From Draconibacterium halophilum (GTDB lineage Bacteria; Bacteroidota; Bacteroidia; Bacteroidales; Prolixibacteraceae): a DNA stretch of 64,000 nucleotides. The stretch covers positions 2,984,001 to 3,048,000 of the forward strand of contig NZ_CP048409.1 in assembly GCF_010448835.1 (NCBI RefSeq), in the 5' to 3' direction. The translations under genes and the position numbers were made by a program. Shown piece by piece: positions 10,193-18,056 of the stretch (position 1 is the first letter of the stretch; each line of letters begins with the position of its first letter). Below the pieces are notes generated by a model, which saw only the letters and a program-made list of their open reading frames with translations, was not told the DNA's origin and did not search any database.

Positions 10193-10495
10193 TTATTTCT
10201 CTTCCTTTTCTTTAAGAAAATCAGAAATATCATCTTTTATATCCTTTATATCATCGACAAATTGAGAGTAATCACGACTTTGTTGCTCCTCAGTATAACG
10301 TAATGCAACCTGAAATGCTGTCATCGCCATAATATCCTGATTGTCGTTATCCTGAAACATTTTCCGAAATGACAAAATCGTTTCTTCGACAATCTTTGCA
10401 GCTTTTCTATATCTCTCTTCTTCATCGCGATTGATGTTTAGCGGGTAAACCCGTCCATCAATCTTAATATGTATTCTAAAGTCTTTATCTTTCAA
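10193..10495 (-). CDS. zapA: Cell division protein ZapA
   Basis: A 100-residue protein with the ZapA pattern: a short beta strand RIHIKIDGRVYPLNINRDEEERYRKAA near the N-terminus (read here as a ZapA head with the usual YPL-I and E-Y-R-KAA positions) and a long C-terminal helix with VALRYTEEQQ. ZapA binds and cross-links FtsZ at the division ring. The upstream coiled-coil gene ends 4 bp before it, so they are co-transcribed. Typical length for the family. Confidence 0.88.
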   Translation of the reverse strand: MKDKDFRIHIKIDGRVYPLNINRDEEERYRKAAKIVEETILSFRKMFQDNDNQDIMAMTAFQVALRYTEEQQSRDYSQFVDDIKDIKDDISDFLKEKEEK

Positions 10496-10499
10496 AACA

Positions 10500-10793
10500 T
10501 TACTTGTTTAGTAATGCAATACATTTATCAATCTCCCGTATTAAAGTATCTATTTTCTGTTTAGCTTCTCCGTTTTCATCCGATTCTGATAACATCCGGT
10601 TGGCTACTTTCAGTTGCTCGTAACTCCGACCTAAATCAATTCTTTCATGCTCCATTAATTCAATTTCCTGCTTCAGGTTCTCTACCTGGCCACTCAGCTC
10701 TTTATTTTTCTGTTCCAATTTGTTGTATTTTTCGAACAGTTGCTGTGTATTTCGCTTTAAATCATTAAGTAGCAAGTGATCCTCTTCGGTCAT
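10500..10793 (-). CDS. Small coiled-coil protein upstream of zapA
   Basis: A 97-residue, almost wholly coiled-coil protein (heptads through residues ~5-70, e.g. LFEKYNKLEQKNKEL), with no signal peptide or membrane segment. It precedes zapA by 4 bp, so a ZapB-like or other division role is reasonable, but this rests on context only. On the minus strand TAACTTTG (10820-10813) matches a -7 element about 20 bp before its start, so the coiled-coil/zapA unit probably starts here. Confidence 0.75.
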   Translation of the reverse strand: MTEEDHLLLNDLKRNTQQLFEKYNKLEQKNKELSGQVENLKQEIELMEHERIDLGRSYEQLKVANRMLSESDENGEAKQKIDTLIREIDKCIALLNK

Positions 10794-10963
10794 TTTAGCT
10801 GCATTTCGTGAACAAAGTTAACTTTTTTTCCTGATTGTAAAAGGAAATCAAATCGATTGCATTCTTTTTATGCTAACAAACGAATGTTAATCATTAGCAG
10901 ATCTTGCTCACGCTTAATGATAGATATATTTTTATAATAGATGACAGAACTGCAAACAAATAT

Positions 10964-10992
10964 TTGTGGCACCCATAATTTAATTAAATTTG
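10964..10992 (+). promoter_or_regulatory. Promoter of the M23-anmK operon
   Basis: TTG at 10964-10966, an 18-bp spacer and TAAATTTG at 10985-10992 match the Bacteroidota consensus, 17 bp upstream of the M23 peptidase ATG. Confidence 0.65.
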
Positions 10993-11009
10993 GTGACTCC
11001 AATTAAACA

Positions 11010-12710
11010 ATGATGAGAACATTTTTTACACCTCTTTTTCTTTTTTTAGCCATGCTGGGGATGGCACAACAACGTTATTATACGGATCCGGTTAAAATTC
11101 CATTGTTGCTTAGTGGTAGCTTTGCCGAGCTTCGAAGCAACCATTTTCACTCGGGAATTGACATAAAAACCCAGGGCACAACTGGCTTTCCGGTTTATGC
11201 TGTGGCTGACGGATTTATTTCGCGTATTGTGGTTTCGCCAACAGGTTACGGCAAAGCGCTTTATATCAGTCATCCAAACGGCACTACTTCGGTTTACGGG
11301 CATTTAAAGGCATTTAGTGATGAAATAGAAAAGTATGTAAAAGAAAAGCAATACGAAAAGCGATCTTTTCGGATCGATCTCCAGATTCCGTCTTATCTCT
11401 TTTCGGTAAAGCAGAATGAAGAGATTGCCAAAAGCGGGAACAGTGGAAGTTCGGGGGGCCCTCATTTGCATTTTGAGATAAGAGACACAAAAACAGAAGA
11501 GCCGCTTAATCCCCTAAGTTTTGGATTTCCCGTGAAAGATGATATTTCCCCAAAAATATTTTCAGTGTTATTGGTTCCGCTCACCAACAATTCGCATGTG
11601 GCATATGCAACAGCGCCCAAAAGTTATCCGGTGGTTTTCTACGATGGTAAATACCATTTAAAAAATAATTCCATAATTCCGGTTTGGGGAGAAATTGGGG
11701 TGGCCGTACAATCAAACGATTACTTTAATGGAACATACAATAAATGCGGCATTAACTTGCTGCGCATGTCTTTTAATAATGAAGACCAATTTACATTTAC
11801 GCTTAATCGCTTTTCGTTTGGCAACACCCGGTATTTAAACAGTCATATTGTTTACGATCAGTACAAAACAGCAAAACGCCGTTACATAAAAACATGGCTT
11901 GAGCCAGGAAACAAATTGCCCATTTACACTCATAATGGTTCGGGAGGCCACATTTTTCCAATACATGAACAAAATGGAACGATTGAAATAGAATTACAAG
12001 ATTCGTATAAAAATAAATCGATACTCGATTTTTCAATTGTTGGAAAGAAGGCATCAGTGCAACATGATTCAATTAAAGGAAAGCTTTTTGTTTATAACAA
12101 AACGAATACTTTCCAAAACGATTCTGCCCAAATAGAGATACCTGCAGGCGCTTTATATTCCGATTTTCGTTTTGAATACCGAACCGAACCGACATCTAAT
12201 GAGTTTTTTACAGATTATATTTTTTTCCACAACAATACGGTTCCACTGCATAAAGATGCAACGATTAGTGTGCGTACCGACAACCTACCTACTCATTTAC
12301 AATCGAAAGTTATAATGGCCTACGTTCATCCAATAACCGGAGAATACAGTGCCGCAGGCGGTCGACACAAAAATGGCTGGGTAACAACAAAAACACGTAA
12401 CCTGGGCGTTTATGCTGTTACCGTAGATACGATTCCCCCAGAAATAAAACCGCTGAGTATTGCGGACAACAAACTTACTGAGTCGAACCGAATACGTTTT
12501 AAAATCAAGGACGATCTTGCAGGAATAAAAACCATTGAAGGTTTGCTTGACGGTAAATGGGCGCTTTTTGAATACGATGCAAAAACAGCAACAGTAACAC
12601 ATTATTTTGATAACGAACGGTTTAAATTGGGTAAAAACCACACTTTCAAATTGACAATTTTAGACTACCGAGACAACAATACAGTTTACGAAGCACACTT
12701 TTGGAAATAA
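11010..12710 (+). CDS. M23 family metallopeptidase (LytM-type), exported
   Basis: A 566-residue protein with a signal peptide (~1-20, MLGMAQ). The M23 domain is complete: His47 and Asp51 in HFHSGIDIK, His98 in VYGHL, and His152/His154 in GPHLHFEIRD. Residues ~190-566 form a long beta-rich C-terminal part seen in Bacteroidota M23 proteins, with no named domain that I can assign. It should cut peptide cross-links of peptidoglycan in the periplasm. A second ATG follows directly (11013), and either could be used. anmK starts 19 bp downstream, so the two are probably one operon. Confidence 0.9.
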   Translation: MMRTFFTPLFLFLAMLGMAQQRYYTDPVKIPLLLSGSFAELRSNHFHSGIDIKTQGTTGFPVYAVADGFISRIVVSPTGYGKALYISHPNGTTSVYGHLKAFSDEIEKYVKEKQYEKRSFRIDLQIPSYLFSVKQNEEIAKSGNSGSSGGPHLHFEIRDTKTEEPLNPLSFGFPVKDDISPKIFSVLLVPLTNNSHVAYATAPKSYPVVFYDGKYHLKNNSIIPVWGEIGVAVQSNDYFNGTYNKCGINLLRMSFNNEDQFTFTLNRFSFGNTRYLNSHIVYDQYKTAKRRYIKTWLEPGNKLPIYTHNGSGGHIFPIHEQNGTIEIELQDSYKNKSILDFSIVGKKASVQHDSIKGKLFVYNKTNTFQNDSAQIEIPAGALYSDFRFEYRTEPTSNEFFTDYIFFHNNTVPLHKDATISVRTDNLPTHLQSKVIMAYVHPITGEYSAAGGRHKNGWVTTKTRNLGVYAVTVDTIPPEIKPLSIADNKLTESNRIRFKIKDDLAGIKTIEGLLDGKWALFEYDAKTATVTHYFDNERFKLGKNHTFKLTILDYRDNNTVYEAHFWK

Positions 12711-12729
12711 TAAAAAGGAAAAACAAAAT

Positions 12730-13803
12730 ATGACAAATTCCTGGGGAAGTAGAAAAACGATAAAAGCCATTGGAATGATGTCGGGCACCTCGCTTGATGG
12801 ATTGGATATTGCCGCTGTTGAAATTACAGAGCACGATAAAAAATGGTCGTTTAAATTGCAGGAAGCCGAGACTATTTCATACACTACTGAGTGGAAAAAA
12901 CGTCTGCAAACGGCACACATACTTTCAGGAACCGAACTCACCGCCCTAAATGCCAAATACGGATTATTCCTGGGCGAACAAGCGAGAAAATTTATTAACA
13001 ACACAAAATTCGCAACAGATTTAATTGCCTCTCACGGGCACACGGTTTTTCATCAGCCCGAAAATGGATTTACACTGCAAATTGGCAGCGGAGCGCACCT
13101 TTCAACAAGCAGTAATTGCTTAACGGTTTGCGATTTCAGAACCGGCGATGTTGTATTGGGTGGTCAGGGAGCTCCACTGGTACCAATTGGCGATCGATTG
13201 CTTTTTTCGGAATTCGAGTATTGCCTCAACCTTGGTGGTTTTGCCAATATTTCGTACGAAGAAAAAGAAAAAAGAAAAGCTTTTGATAATTGCCCGGTGA
13301 ATATTGTTTTAAACCCACTAGCCGAAAAATTTGATCAACCATTTGATAAAAACGGAGAATTAGGCCGGCAGGGAAAGGTTAACGAAGCACTTCTGAAGAA
13401 ATTGAATGCACTCTCCTACTACCGCCACCAACCACCAAAATCATTGGGCCGCGAATGGATTGAATCTGAATTTCTCCCGATCTTGAATAAAACAGAACTG
13501 AATACCAGGGATAAAATGCGAACCATTTACGAGCACATTGCCCTACAAATTACAAAAGACTTGTCGGGTGATGGAAAAATGCTGGTAACCGGAGGCGGTG
13601 CGTTTAACTCCTTTCTAATGGAAAGAATGCAAGCATTAACATCAACGGAGATCATTCTGCCTGAAACCAACCTGATCGATTACAAAGAAGCTATTGTATT
13701 TGCGTTTATGGGTGTTCTTCGTCTGAGAGAGGAGATTAACTGTCTGGCATCGGTTACCGGAGCACGAAAAAACAGTTGTAGCGGAGTAATCTTTTTGCCC
13801 TAG
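12730..13803 (+). CDS. anmK: Anhydro-N-acetylmuramic acid kinase
   Basis: A 357-residue cytoplasmic kinase of the ASKHA fold. The N-terminus has GMMSGTSLDGLDIAAVE (phosphate-binding loop). SHGHTVFHQP, GDVVLGGQGAPLVPIGDRLLF-like active-site residues, NLGGFANIS and a late VTGGGAFN follow, all hallmarks of AnmK. It opens and phosphorylates 1,6-anhydro-MurNAc to MurNAc-6-phosphate for wall recycling. It is second in the operon with the M23 peptidase, a sensible functional pairing. Length is normal. Confidence 0.95.
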   Translation: MTNSWGSRKTIKAIGMMSGTSLDGLDIAAVEITEHDKKWSFKLQEAETISYTTEWKKRLQTAHILSGTELTALNAKYGLFLGEQARKFINNTKFATDLIASHGHTVFHQPENGFTLQIGSGAHLSTSSNCLTVCDFRTGDVVLGGQGAPLVPIGDRLLFSEFEYCLNLGGFANISYEEKEKRKAFDNCPVNIVLNPLAEKFDQPFDKNGELGRQGKVNEALLKKLNALSYYRHQPPKSLGREWIESEFLPILNKTELNTRDKMRTIYEHIALQITKDLSGDGKMLVTGGGAFNSFLMERMQALTSTEIILPETNLIDYKEAIVFAFMGVLRLREEINCLASVTGARKNSCSGVIFLP

Positions 13804-13924
13804 TGTTAAGTCAACTTTGTTCCTCAGCCACGTCATGCTGAATTTATTTCAGCATCTCTTAATCAATATGGATTCCGAAACAAGTTCGGAATGACGAACC
13901 AGAAAGTTGAGGCTTGACTTAACA
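13804..13924. repeat. 121-bp palindromic intergenic element (copy 1)
   Basis: Perfect 11-bp terminal inverted repeats (TGTTAAGTCAA at 13804-13814 and its complement at 13914-13924) enclose an imperfect palindrome. It contains CGTCATGCTGAA on the left and TTCCGAAACAAGTTCGGAA (13873-13891, itself a hairpin) with ATGACG on the right. It begins at the last base-pairs after anmK and may act as its transcript end. No ORF. It resembles MITE or REP-like dispersed elements. Confidence 0.65.
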
Positions 13925-14046
13925 ATAGAACAGGGTTCACCGTATACAAAAGATATTCTACAACAGGGAAGATTCATTAGCAAACAAAAATCATTCTTCG
14001 CTATTTTCATTCCTCCTAACTTGCCCTCAAACTTAAAACTTTGAAC

Positions 14047-15228
14047 ATGAACTCAGATCCTTCAAAAAGAATTTTTGATATTCAGCAATTTGGCGAATTT
14101 GGCGGTGTAAACCCATCAATAACTGATTCTTCAACCTATACTTTCCTTGAAGGTAAAACCATGGAAGAGACATTTCTTGGCCATATGGAAGGTTGTTTTT
14201 TGTACTCGCGTCACTGGAATCCGAGCAATAAATACCTGGCCGATGCATTGGCAGCGATGGAAGGAACCGAATCGGCATGGATTACATCATCAGGAATGGC
14301 TGCCATTACCTGCACCATCTTGCAACTGTGCCATTCGGGCGACCATATTATTACTAGTGTAACAACTTACGGTGGCACTTATGCTTTTCTGAAAAACTGG
14401 TTGCCAAAATACAATATTGAAGTTTCGTTTGTTGATATCACTAATCACGAGCAGGTAAAAAACGCGATGCGCCCCAATACAAAAGTTATTTATACCGAAA
14501 CCGTTACCAACCCGCTTCTTCAGGTTTCTGATATTCCGGAACTGGCAAAAATTGCGCACGATCATCAGGCAAAATTGATGGTAGACAATACATTTACCCC
14601 TATGATTTTTTCGCCTGCCGAACTGGGAGCCGACCTGGTAGTTTACAGCATGACCAAATTCATAAATGGCAAAAACGATTGTGTAGCAGGTGCCATTTGC
14701 GGCTCAAACGATTTTATCGGGCAGCTTTCGAATGTAAACGACGGCACAGCCATGTTGCTTGGCCCCGTTCTCGATCCGTTGAGATCGTCGAGCATATTAA
14801 AGAACGTGCATACCTTACACCTGCGCATGAAACAACACAGCAAAAATGCGATGTACGTGGCATCAAAACTCGAAGATATTGGCGTTACAGTAAAGTATGC
14901 CGGTTTACAAAGCCATCCACAACACGAGTTACACACCCGCTTAATGAACAAAGACTACGGCTATGGCGGAATGCTCTCGATCGACCTGGAAACTGAAAAA
15001 CACGCCAACGAGGTGATGTTTAAAATGCAACAGGCCAATATTGGTTATCTGGCTGTTTCGCTGGGCTATTTCCGAACACTTTTCAGCTGCTCGGGACACA
15101 GCACATCATCAGAAATACCTGCTGAGGTGCAAAAAGAAATGGGATTATCAGACGGATTAGTACGTTTTTCTGTTGGATTGGACAACGACATTGAAGAAGT
15201 TTTTAACCGCATAAAAAGCTGCTTATAG
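14047..15228 (+). CDS. PLP-dependent Cys/Met metabolism enzyme (methionine gamma-lyase-like)
   Basis: A 393-residue fold-type I PLP enzyme of the Cys/Met metabolism family. Visible marks are YSRHWNPS (phosphate-binding Tyr/Arg region), SSGMAAI, TVTNPLLQ, the cofactor Asp in VDNTFTP, Lys204 in SMTKFINGKND as the Schiff-base lysine, and a C-terminal VRFSVGLDNDIEE. The family covers methionine gamma-lyase, cystathionine gamma-synthase and gamma-lyase. Lyase activity on methionine or related thiols is the best guess. I chose ATG 14047 over the TTG at 14041. No SAM riboswitch is seen upstream. Confidence 0.85.
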   Translation: MNSDPSKRIFDIQQFGEFGGVNPSITDSSTYTFLEGKTMEETFLGHMEGCFLYSRHWNPSNKYLADALAAMEGTESAWITSSGMAAITCTILQLCHSGDHIITSVTTYGGTYAFLKNWLPKYNIEVSFVDITNHEQVKNAMRPNTKVIYTETVTNPLLQVSDIPELAKIAHDHQAKLMVDNTFTPMIFSPAELGADLVVYSMTKFINGKNDCVAGAICGSNDFIGQLSNVNDGTAMLLGPVLDPLRSSSILKNVHTLHLRMKQHSKNAMYVASKLEDIGVTVKYAGLQSHPQHELHTRLMNKDYGYGGMLSIDLETEKHANEVMFKMQQANIGYLAVSLGYFRTLFSCSGHSTSSEIPAEVQKEMGLSDGLVRFSVGLDNDIEEVFNRIKSCL

Positions 15229-15352
15229 CCTGAAAATAAAGGATCGCCGTTTATTAATCTCCCCAAACATTCTATAACGAAATAAAAATCATTAGACAGT
15301 TTTGTCTTTTAATTATCTTTGCGTCATTGATTGAATTAAAACAGACTTACAA

Positions 15353-17041
15353 ATGAGGAAGATTAGGGTTGTAGGAATGCTTATTATGGCATTCATTCTT
15401 TTAAATCAGCAGGTTTCAAATGCTTGTACCAATTTTTTAATTTCAAAAGGCGCTTCTACCGACGGATCAACAATGATCACTTACGCGGCCGACTCGCATA
15501 CCCTTTACGGGGAGTTGTATCATCAGCCGGCAGCCGATTATCCGGCAGGTACCATGCGAAAGATCTACGAATGGGACACTGGTATTTATCTTGGTGAAAT
15601 CCCCCAACCAGAGCACACTTACAGCGTTATTGGCAACATGAATGAATTTCAGTTGGCCATTTCGGAAACTACTTTTGGCGGCCGCAGCGAATTATCGAGC
15701 CAGCCCGGCGCTATTATGGACTACGGTAGTTTAATTTATGTAACCTTGCAGCGGGCTAAAACTGCTCGCGAGGCTATTGAAGTAATGACCGGTCTTGTTG
15801 AAGAATATGGCTATTACAGCTCGGGAGAATCCTTTTCTATTGCTGATCCTGAAGAGGTTTGGATTTTGGAAATGATAGGTAAAGGACAAGGCGAAAAAGG
15901 AGCTGTTTGGGTGGCCATGCGAATTCCCGATGGTTTTATAAGCGGACATGCCAACCAGGCGCGTATCACCACTTTTCCGTTAAACGATTCTAAAAATTGC
16001 CTGTATTCGACAGATGTAATTTCCTTTGCCCGCGAAAAAGGCTGGTTTAAAGGCACCAATAAAGATTTTAGTTTTTCTGATGTATATGCACCGGTTGATT
16101 TTGGCGCAGCACGTTTTTGCGATGCCCGCGTTTGGGCCGGATTTAACAAAGTTGCAGGCGGAATGGATGAATATACTGAGTATGCTAAAGGTATTGTTGA
16201 GCAAGGTGGAGAAAATAATTTCGCTACAAACCGTTTGCCGCTGTGGATAAAACCCGATAAACAGTTGAGTGTTCAGGATGTGATGGGCATGATGCGCGAC
16301 CATTTTGAAGGAACAGAACTGGATATGACTCAAGACCTTGGAGCCGGACCTTATGAACTGCCTTACCGTTGGCGCGGATTGACATGGGAAGTTGATTCGG
16401 TTGAATACTGCAACGAGCGTGCAATTTCAACGCAGCAAACCGGATTTTCATTTGTAGCACAATGCCGCAGCTGGCTACCCGATCCTATTGGTGGAATTTT
16501 GTGGTTTGGCGTAGACGATGCCTATTCTACCTGCTATGCACCAATGTATTGTGGAATTAATGAAATTCCGGAGTGTTTTGCGGTTGGTAACGGCGATTTG
16601 CTCACTTACAGCGAAACGTCTGCTTTTTGGACATTCAGTCAGGTGGCCAACTATGCCTATTTACGTTACAACGATATGATCAAAGATGTAAAAATCGTGC
16701 AACGCCAACTGGAAGATAAATTTGTAGCTTTTGTGCCAGCGATTGATAAAGCTGCCGAAACCCTGTATAACACGGTTAACGAAGAACAAGCACGAGAATT
16801 TATTACTGAATTTTCGGTTAACGAAGCCGAAAATATGACTCAACGATGGAAAGAACTTTATCAGTACCTGGTTGTAAAATATACCGATGGAAACATAAAA
16901 CGCGAGAGTAACGGCGAATTTGTGCGTACCGAAACCGGAATGCCGGCACCACCAATTTTTGCAGGTTATCCTGAATGGTGGTACAAAGCAGTTATAAACG
17001 CTACCGGTGATCATTTTAAAGTGAAAGAGAACAGCAACTAA
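15353..17041 (+). CDS. C69 family dipeptidase, exported
   Basis: A 562-residue peptidase. A signal peptide (1-24) is followed directly by Cys25 in ACTNFLISK, the N-terminal nucleophile of C69/PepD-type Ntn hydrolases. GASTDGSTMITYAADSH, NEFQLAISETTFGGR and later SIADPEEVWILEMIG are family motifs. It should hydrolyse dipeptides in the periplasm after signal cleavage exposes the cysteine. TATCTTTG at 15314-15321 is a candidate -7 element. It is monocistronic. Confidence 0.92.
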   Translation: MRKIRVVGMLIMAFILLNQQVSNACTNFLISKGASTDGSTMITYAADSHTLYGELYHQPAADYPAGTMRKIYEWDTGIYLGEIPQPEHTYSVIGNMNEFQLAISETTFGGRSELSSQPGAIMDYGSLIYVTLQRAKTAREAIEVMTGLVEEYGYYSSGESFSIADPEEVWILEMIGKGQGEKGAVWVAMRIPDGFISGHANQARITTFPLNDSKNCLYSTDVISFAREKGWFKGTNKDFSFSDVYAPVDFGAARFCDARVWAGFNKVAGGMDEYTEYAKGIVEQGGENNFATNRLPLWIKPDKQLSVQDVMGMMRDHFEGTELDMTQDLGAGPYELPYRWRGLTWEVDSVEYCNERAISTQQTGFSFVAQCRSWLPDPIGGILWFGVDDAYSTCYAPMYCGINEIPECFAVGNGDLLTYSETSAFWTFSQVANYAYLRYNDMIKDVKIVQRQLEDKFVAFVPAIDKAAETLYNTVNEEQAREFITEFSVNEAENMTQRWKELYQYLVVKYTDGNIKRESNGEFVRTETGMPAPPIFAGYPEWWYKAVINATGDHFKVKENSN

Positions 17042-17103
17042 ACGGAAATTGTCTTTTGGGCTGAAAACCAACAGAATAATTCAAAAATAAACGAAAAAAG
17101 TGT

Positions 17104-17132
17104 TTGAGGGAATGAAAAAAACACTATTTTTG
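17104..17132 (+). promoter_or_regulatory. Promoter of rplS
   Basis: TTG at 17104-17106, an 18-bp spacer, and TATTTTTG at 17125-17132 match the consensus. This leaves a 5' leader of roughly 65 bases before the rplS ATG, where ribosomal-protein control could act, although no clear structure is seen. Confidence 0.65.
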
Positions 17133-17203
17133 CAGCCGATTTAAAGCAATCTCTTTTTTGCAACAACGCAAAATATATTGCCAACTTATTAAAAATTAAG
17201 AAA

Positions 17204-17551
17204 ATGGACTTAGTTAAATTAGTAGAAAAAGAATTTGAGGTGGAATCAAGCCATCCAAAATTCAGTGCAGGTGATACCATCACTGTTAGCTATAAAATTA
17301 AAGAGGGTAACAAAGAAAGAATTCAGAATTTCCGTGGTGTTGTTATTCAGGTACGCGGAAGAGGAAACACCAGAACTTTTACCATTCGTAAAATGTCAGG
17401 AAACATTGGTGTTGAAAGAATCTTCCCAATTAGCTCTCCTTTTATTGATAGTATTGAACTGAACAAGCGTGGTAGTGTTCGCCGTAAGCGTATTTTCTAC
17501 TTACGTAGCTTAACCGGTAAAAAAGCCCGTATCAAAGAAAGAAGATTCTAA
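17204..17551 (+). CDS. rplS: 50S ribosomal protein L19
   Basis: A 115-residue protein clearly L19: DLVKLVEKEF at the start, FSAGDTITVSYKIKEGNKERIQ, FRGVVIQ, RGNTRTFTIRK, GVERIFPISSPFIDSIE and RRKRIFYLR. It sits at the 30S-50S interface. It is a single gene with its own promoter and terminator. Confidence 0.98.
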   Translation: MDLVKLVEKEFEVESSHPKFSAGDTITVSYKIKEGNKERIQNFRGVVIQVRGRGNTRTFTIRKMSGNIGVERIFPISSPFIDSIELNKRGSVRRKRIFYLRSLTGKKARIKERRF

Positions 17552-17570
17552 GAGTTGTAACTCTATAGTT

Positions 17571-17600
17571 AAAAGGTCTCCGTTAGGAGGCCTTTTTTTT
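17571..17600 (+). terminator. Terminator of rplS
   Basis: An 11-bp stem (17571-17581 with 17586-17596, loop GTTA, one G-U pair) runs into eight Ts. Confidence 0.9.
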
Positions 17601-17646
17601 GCTCCCTACGCAATTGCGGCATCACAAATCAAAATAAAAATTAGAT

Positions 17647-17856
17647 ATTCCCCCACTTCGGAAAGTCTCAATTAAACAGAAAACAAGGTTTCCTGATATG
17701 CAGAAAGCTAGCCGGCGATTACTTTCAAAGTTTCCACAAGCGCGGAAAGGCAGCCCGATGTTCAGTTGAAGGTTTCCCCATGGTCGGAAAGTTAGCCTGA
17801 AGATTAAAACAAGGTTTCCGCAAATGCGGAACGTGTATTTTTTAATCTGGTTCATC
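17647..17856. repeat. Tandem array of 42-bp hairpin units
   Basis: Five units at exact 42-bp steps (starting 17647, 17689, 17731, 17773, 17815) each begin with an 18-bp motif of the form TTTCC-N8-GGAAA, an inverted repeat. More decayed units extend to about 17925. Because 42 is 14 codons, the minus strand stays open (17924-17622) and would encode a 14-residue repeat with FR..GNL. I see no signal or start context for it, and I consider the DNA or RNA hairpins the more probable functional unit. The array fills most of the 505-bp gap between rplS and the tricorn gene. Confidence 0.7.
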
Positions 17857-18056
17857 TTTTCGGAATTTCCCAGAAACCTAAATAAGCCACGCACAGCCTT
17901 TCGGGTATTCCCGATTCTCCTCAAAAAATCTTAACTTCAAACTGTAATCAATTATTGGATTAACTTACAAATAGCATAAGTTATTAAACAATAAACGTAA
18001 CATATGGCTTTCACTTCGTAAAAAATGAATCATTTTAACATACAAATACCAGTTCT

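Noticed and set aside
13925..14046. SAM riboswitch before the methionine lyase-like gene
   Set aside because: No conserved SAM aptamer core or terminator/antiterminator pair could be found.
17647..17856. CRISPR array
   Set aside because: The period is constant, but only the palindromic arms repeat, about 5 bp each, with no true repeat/spacer division and no cas genes.
17622..17924. Repeat ORF (FR..GNL units) as a gene
   Set aside because: The open frame is explained by a 42-bp repeat period. No promoter, signal or conserved start supports a protein.
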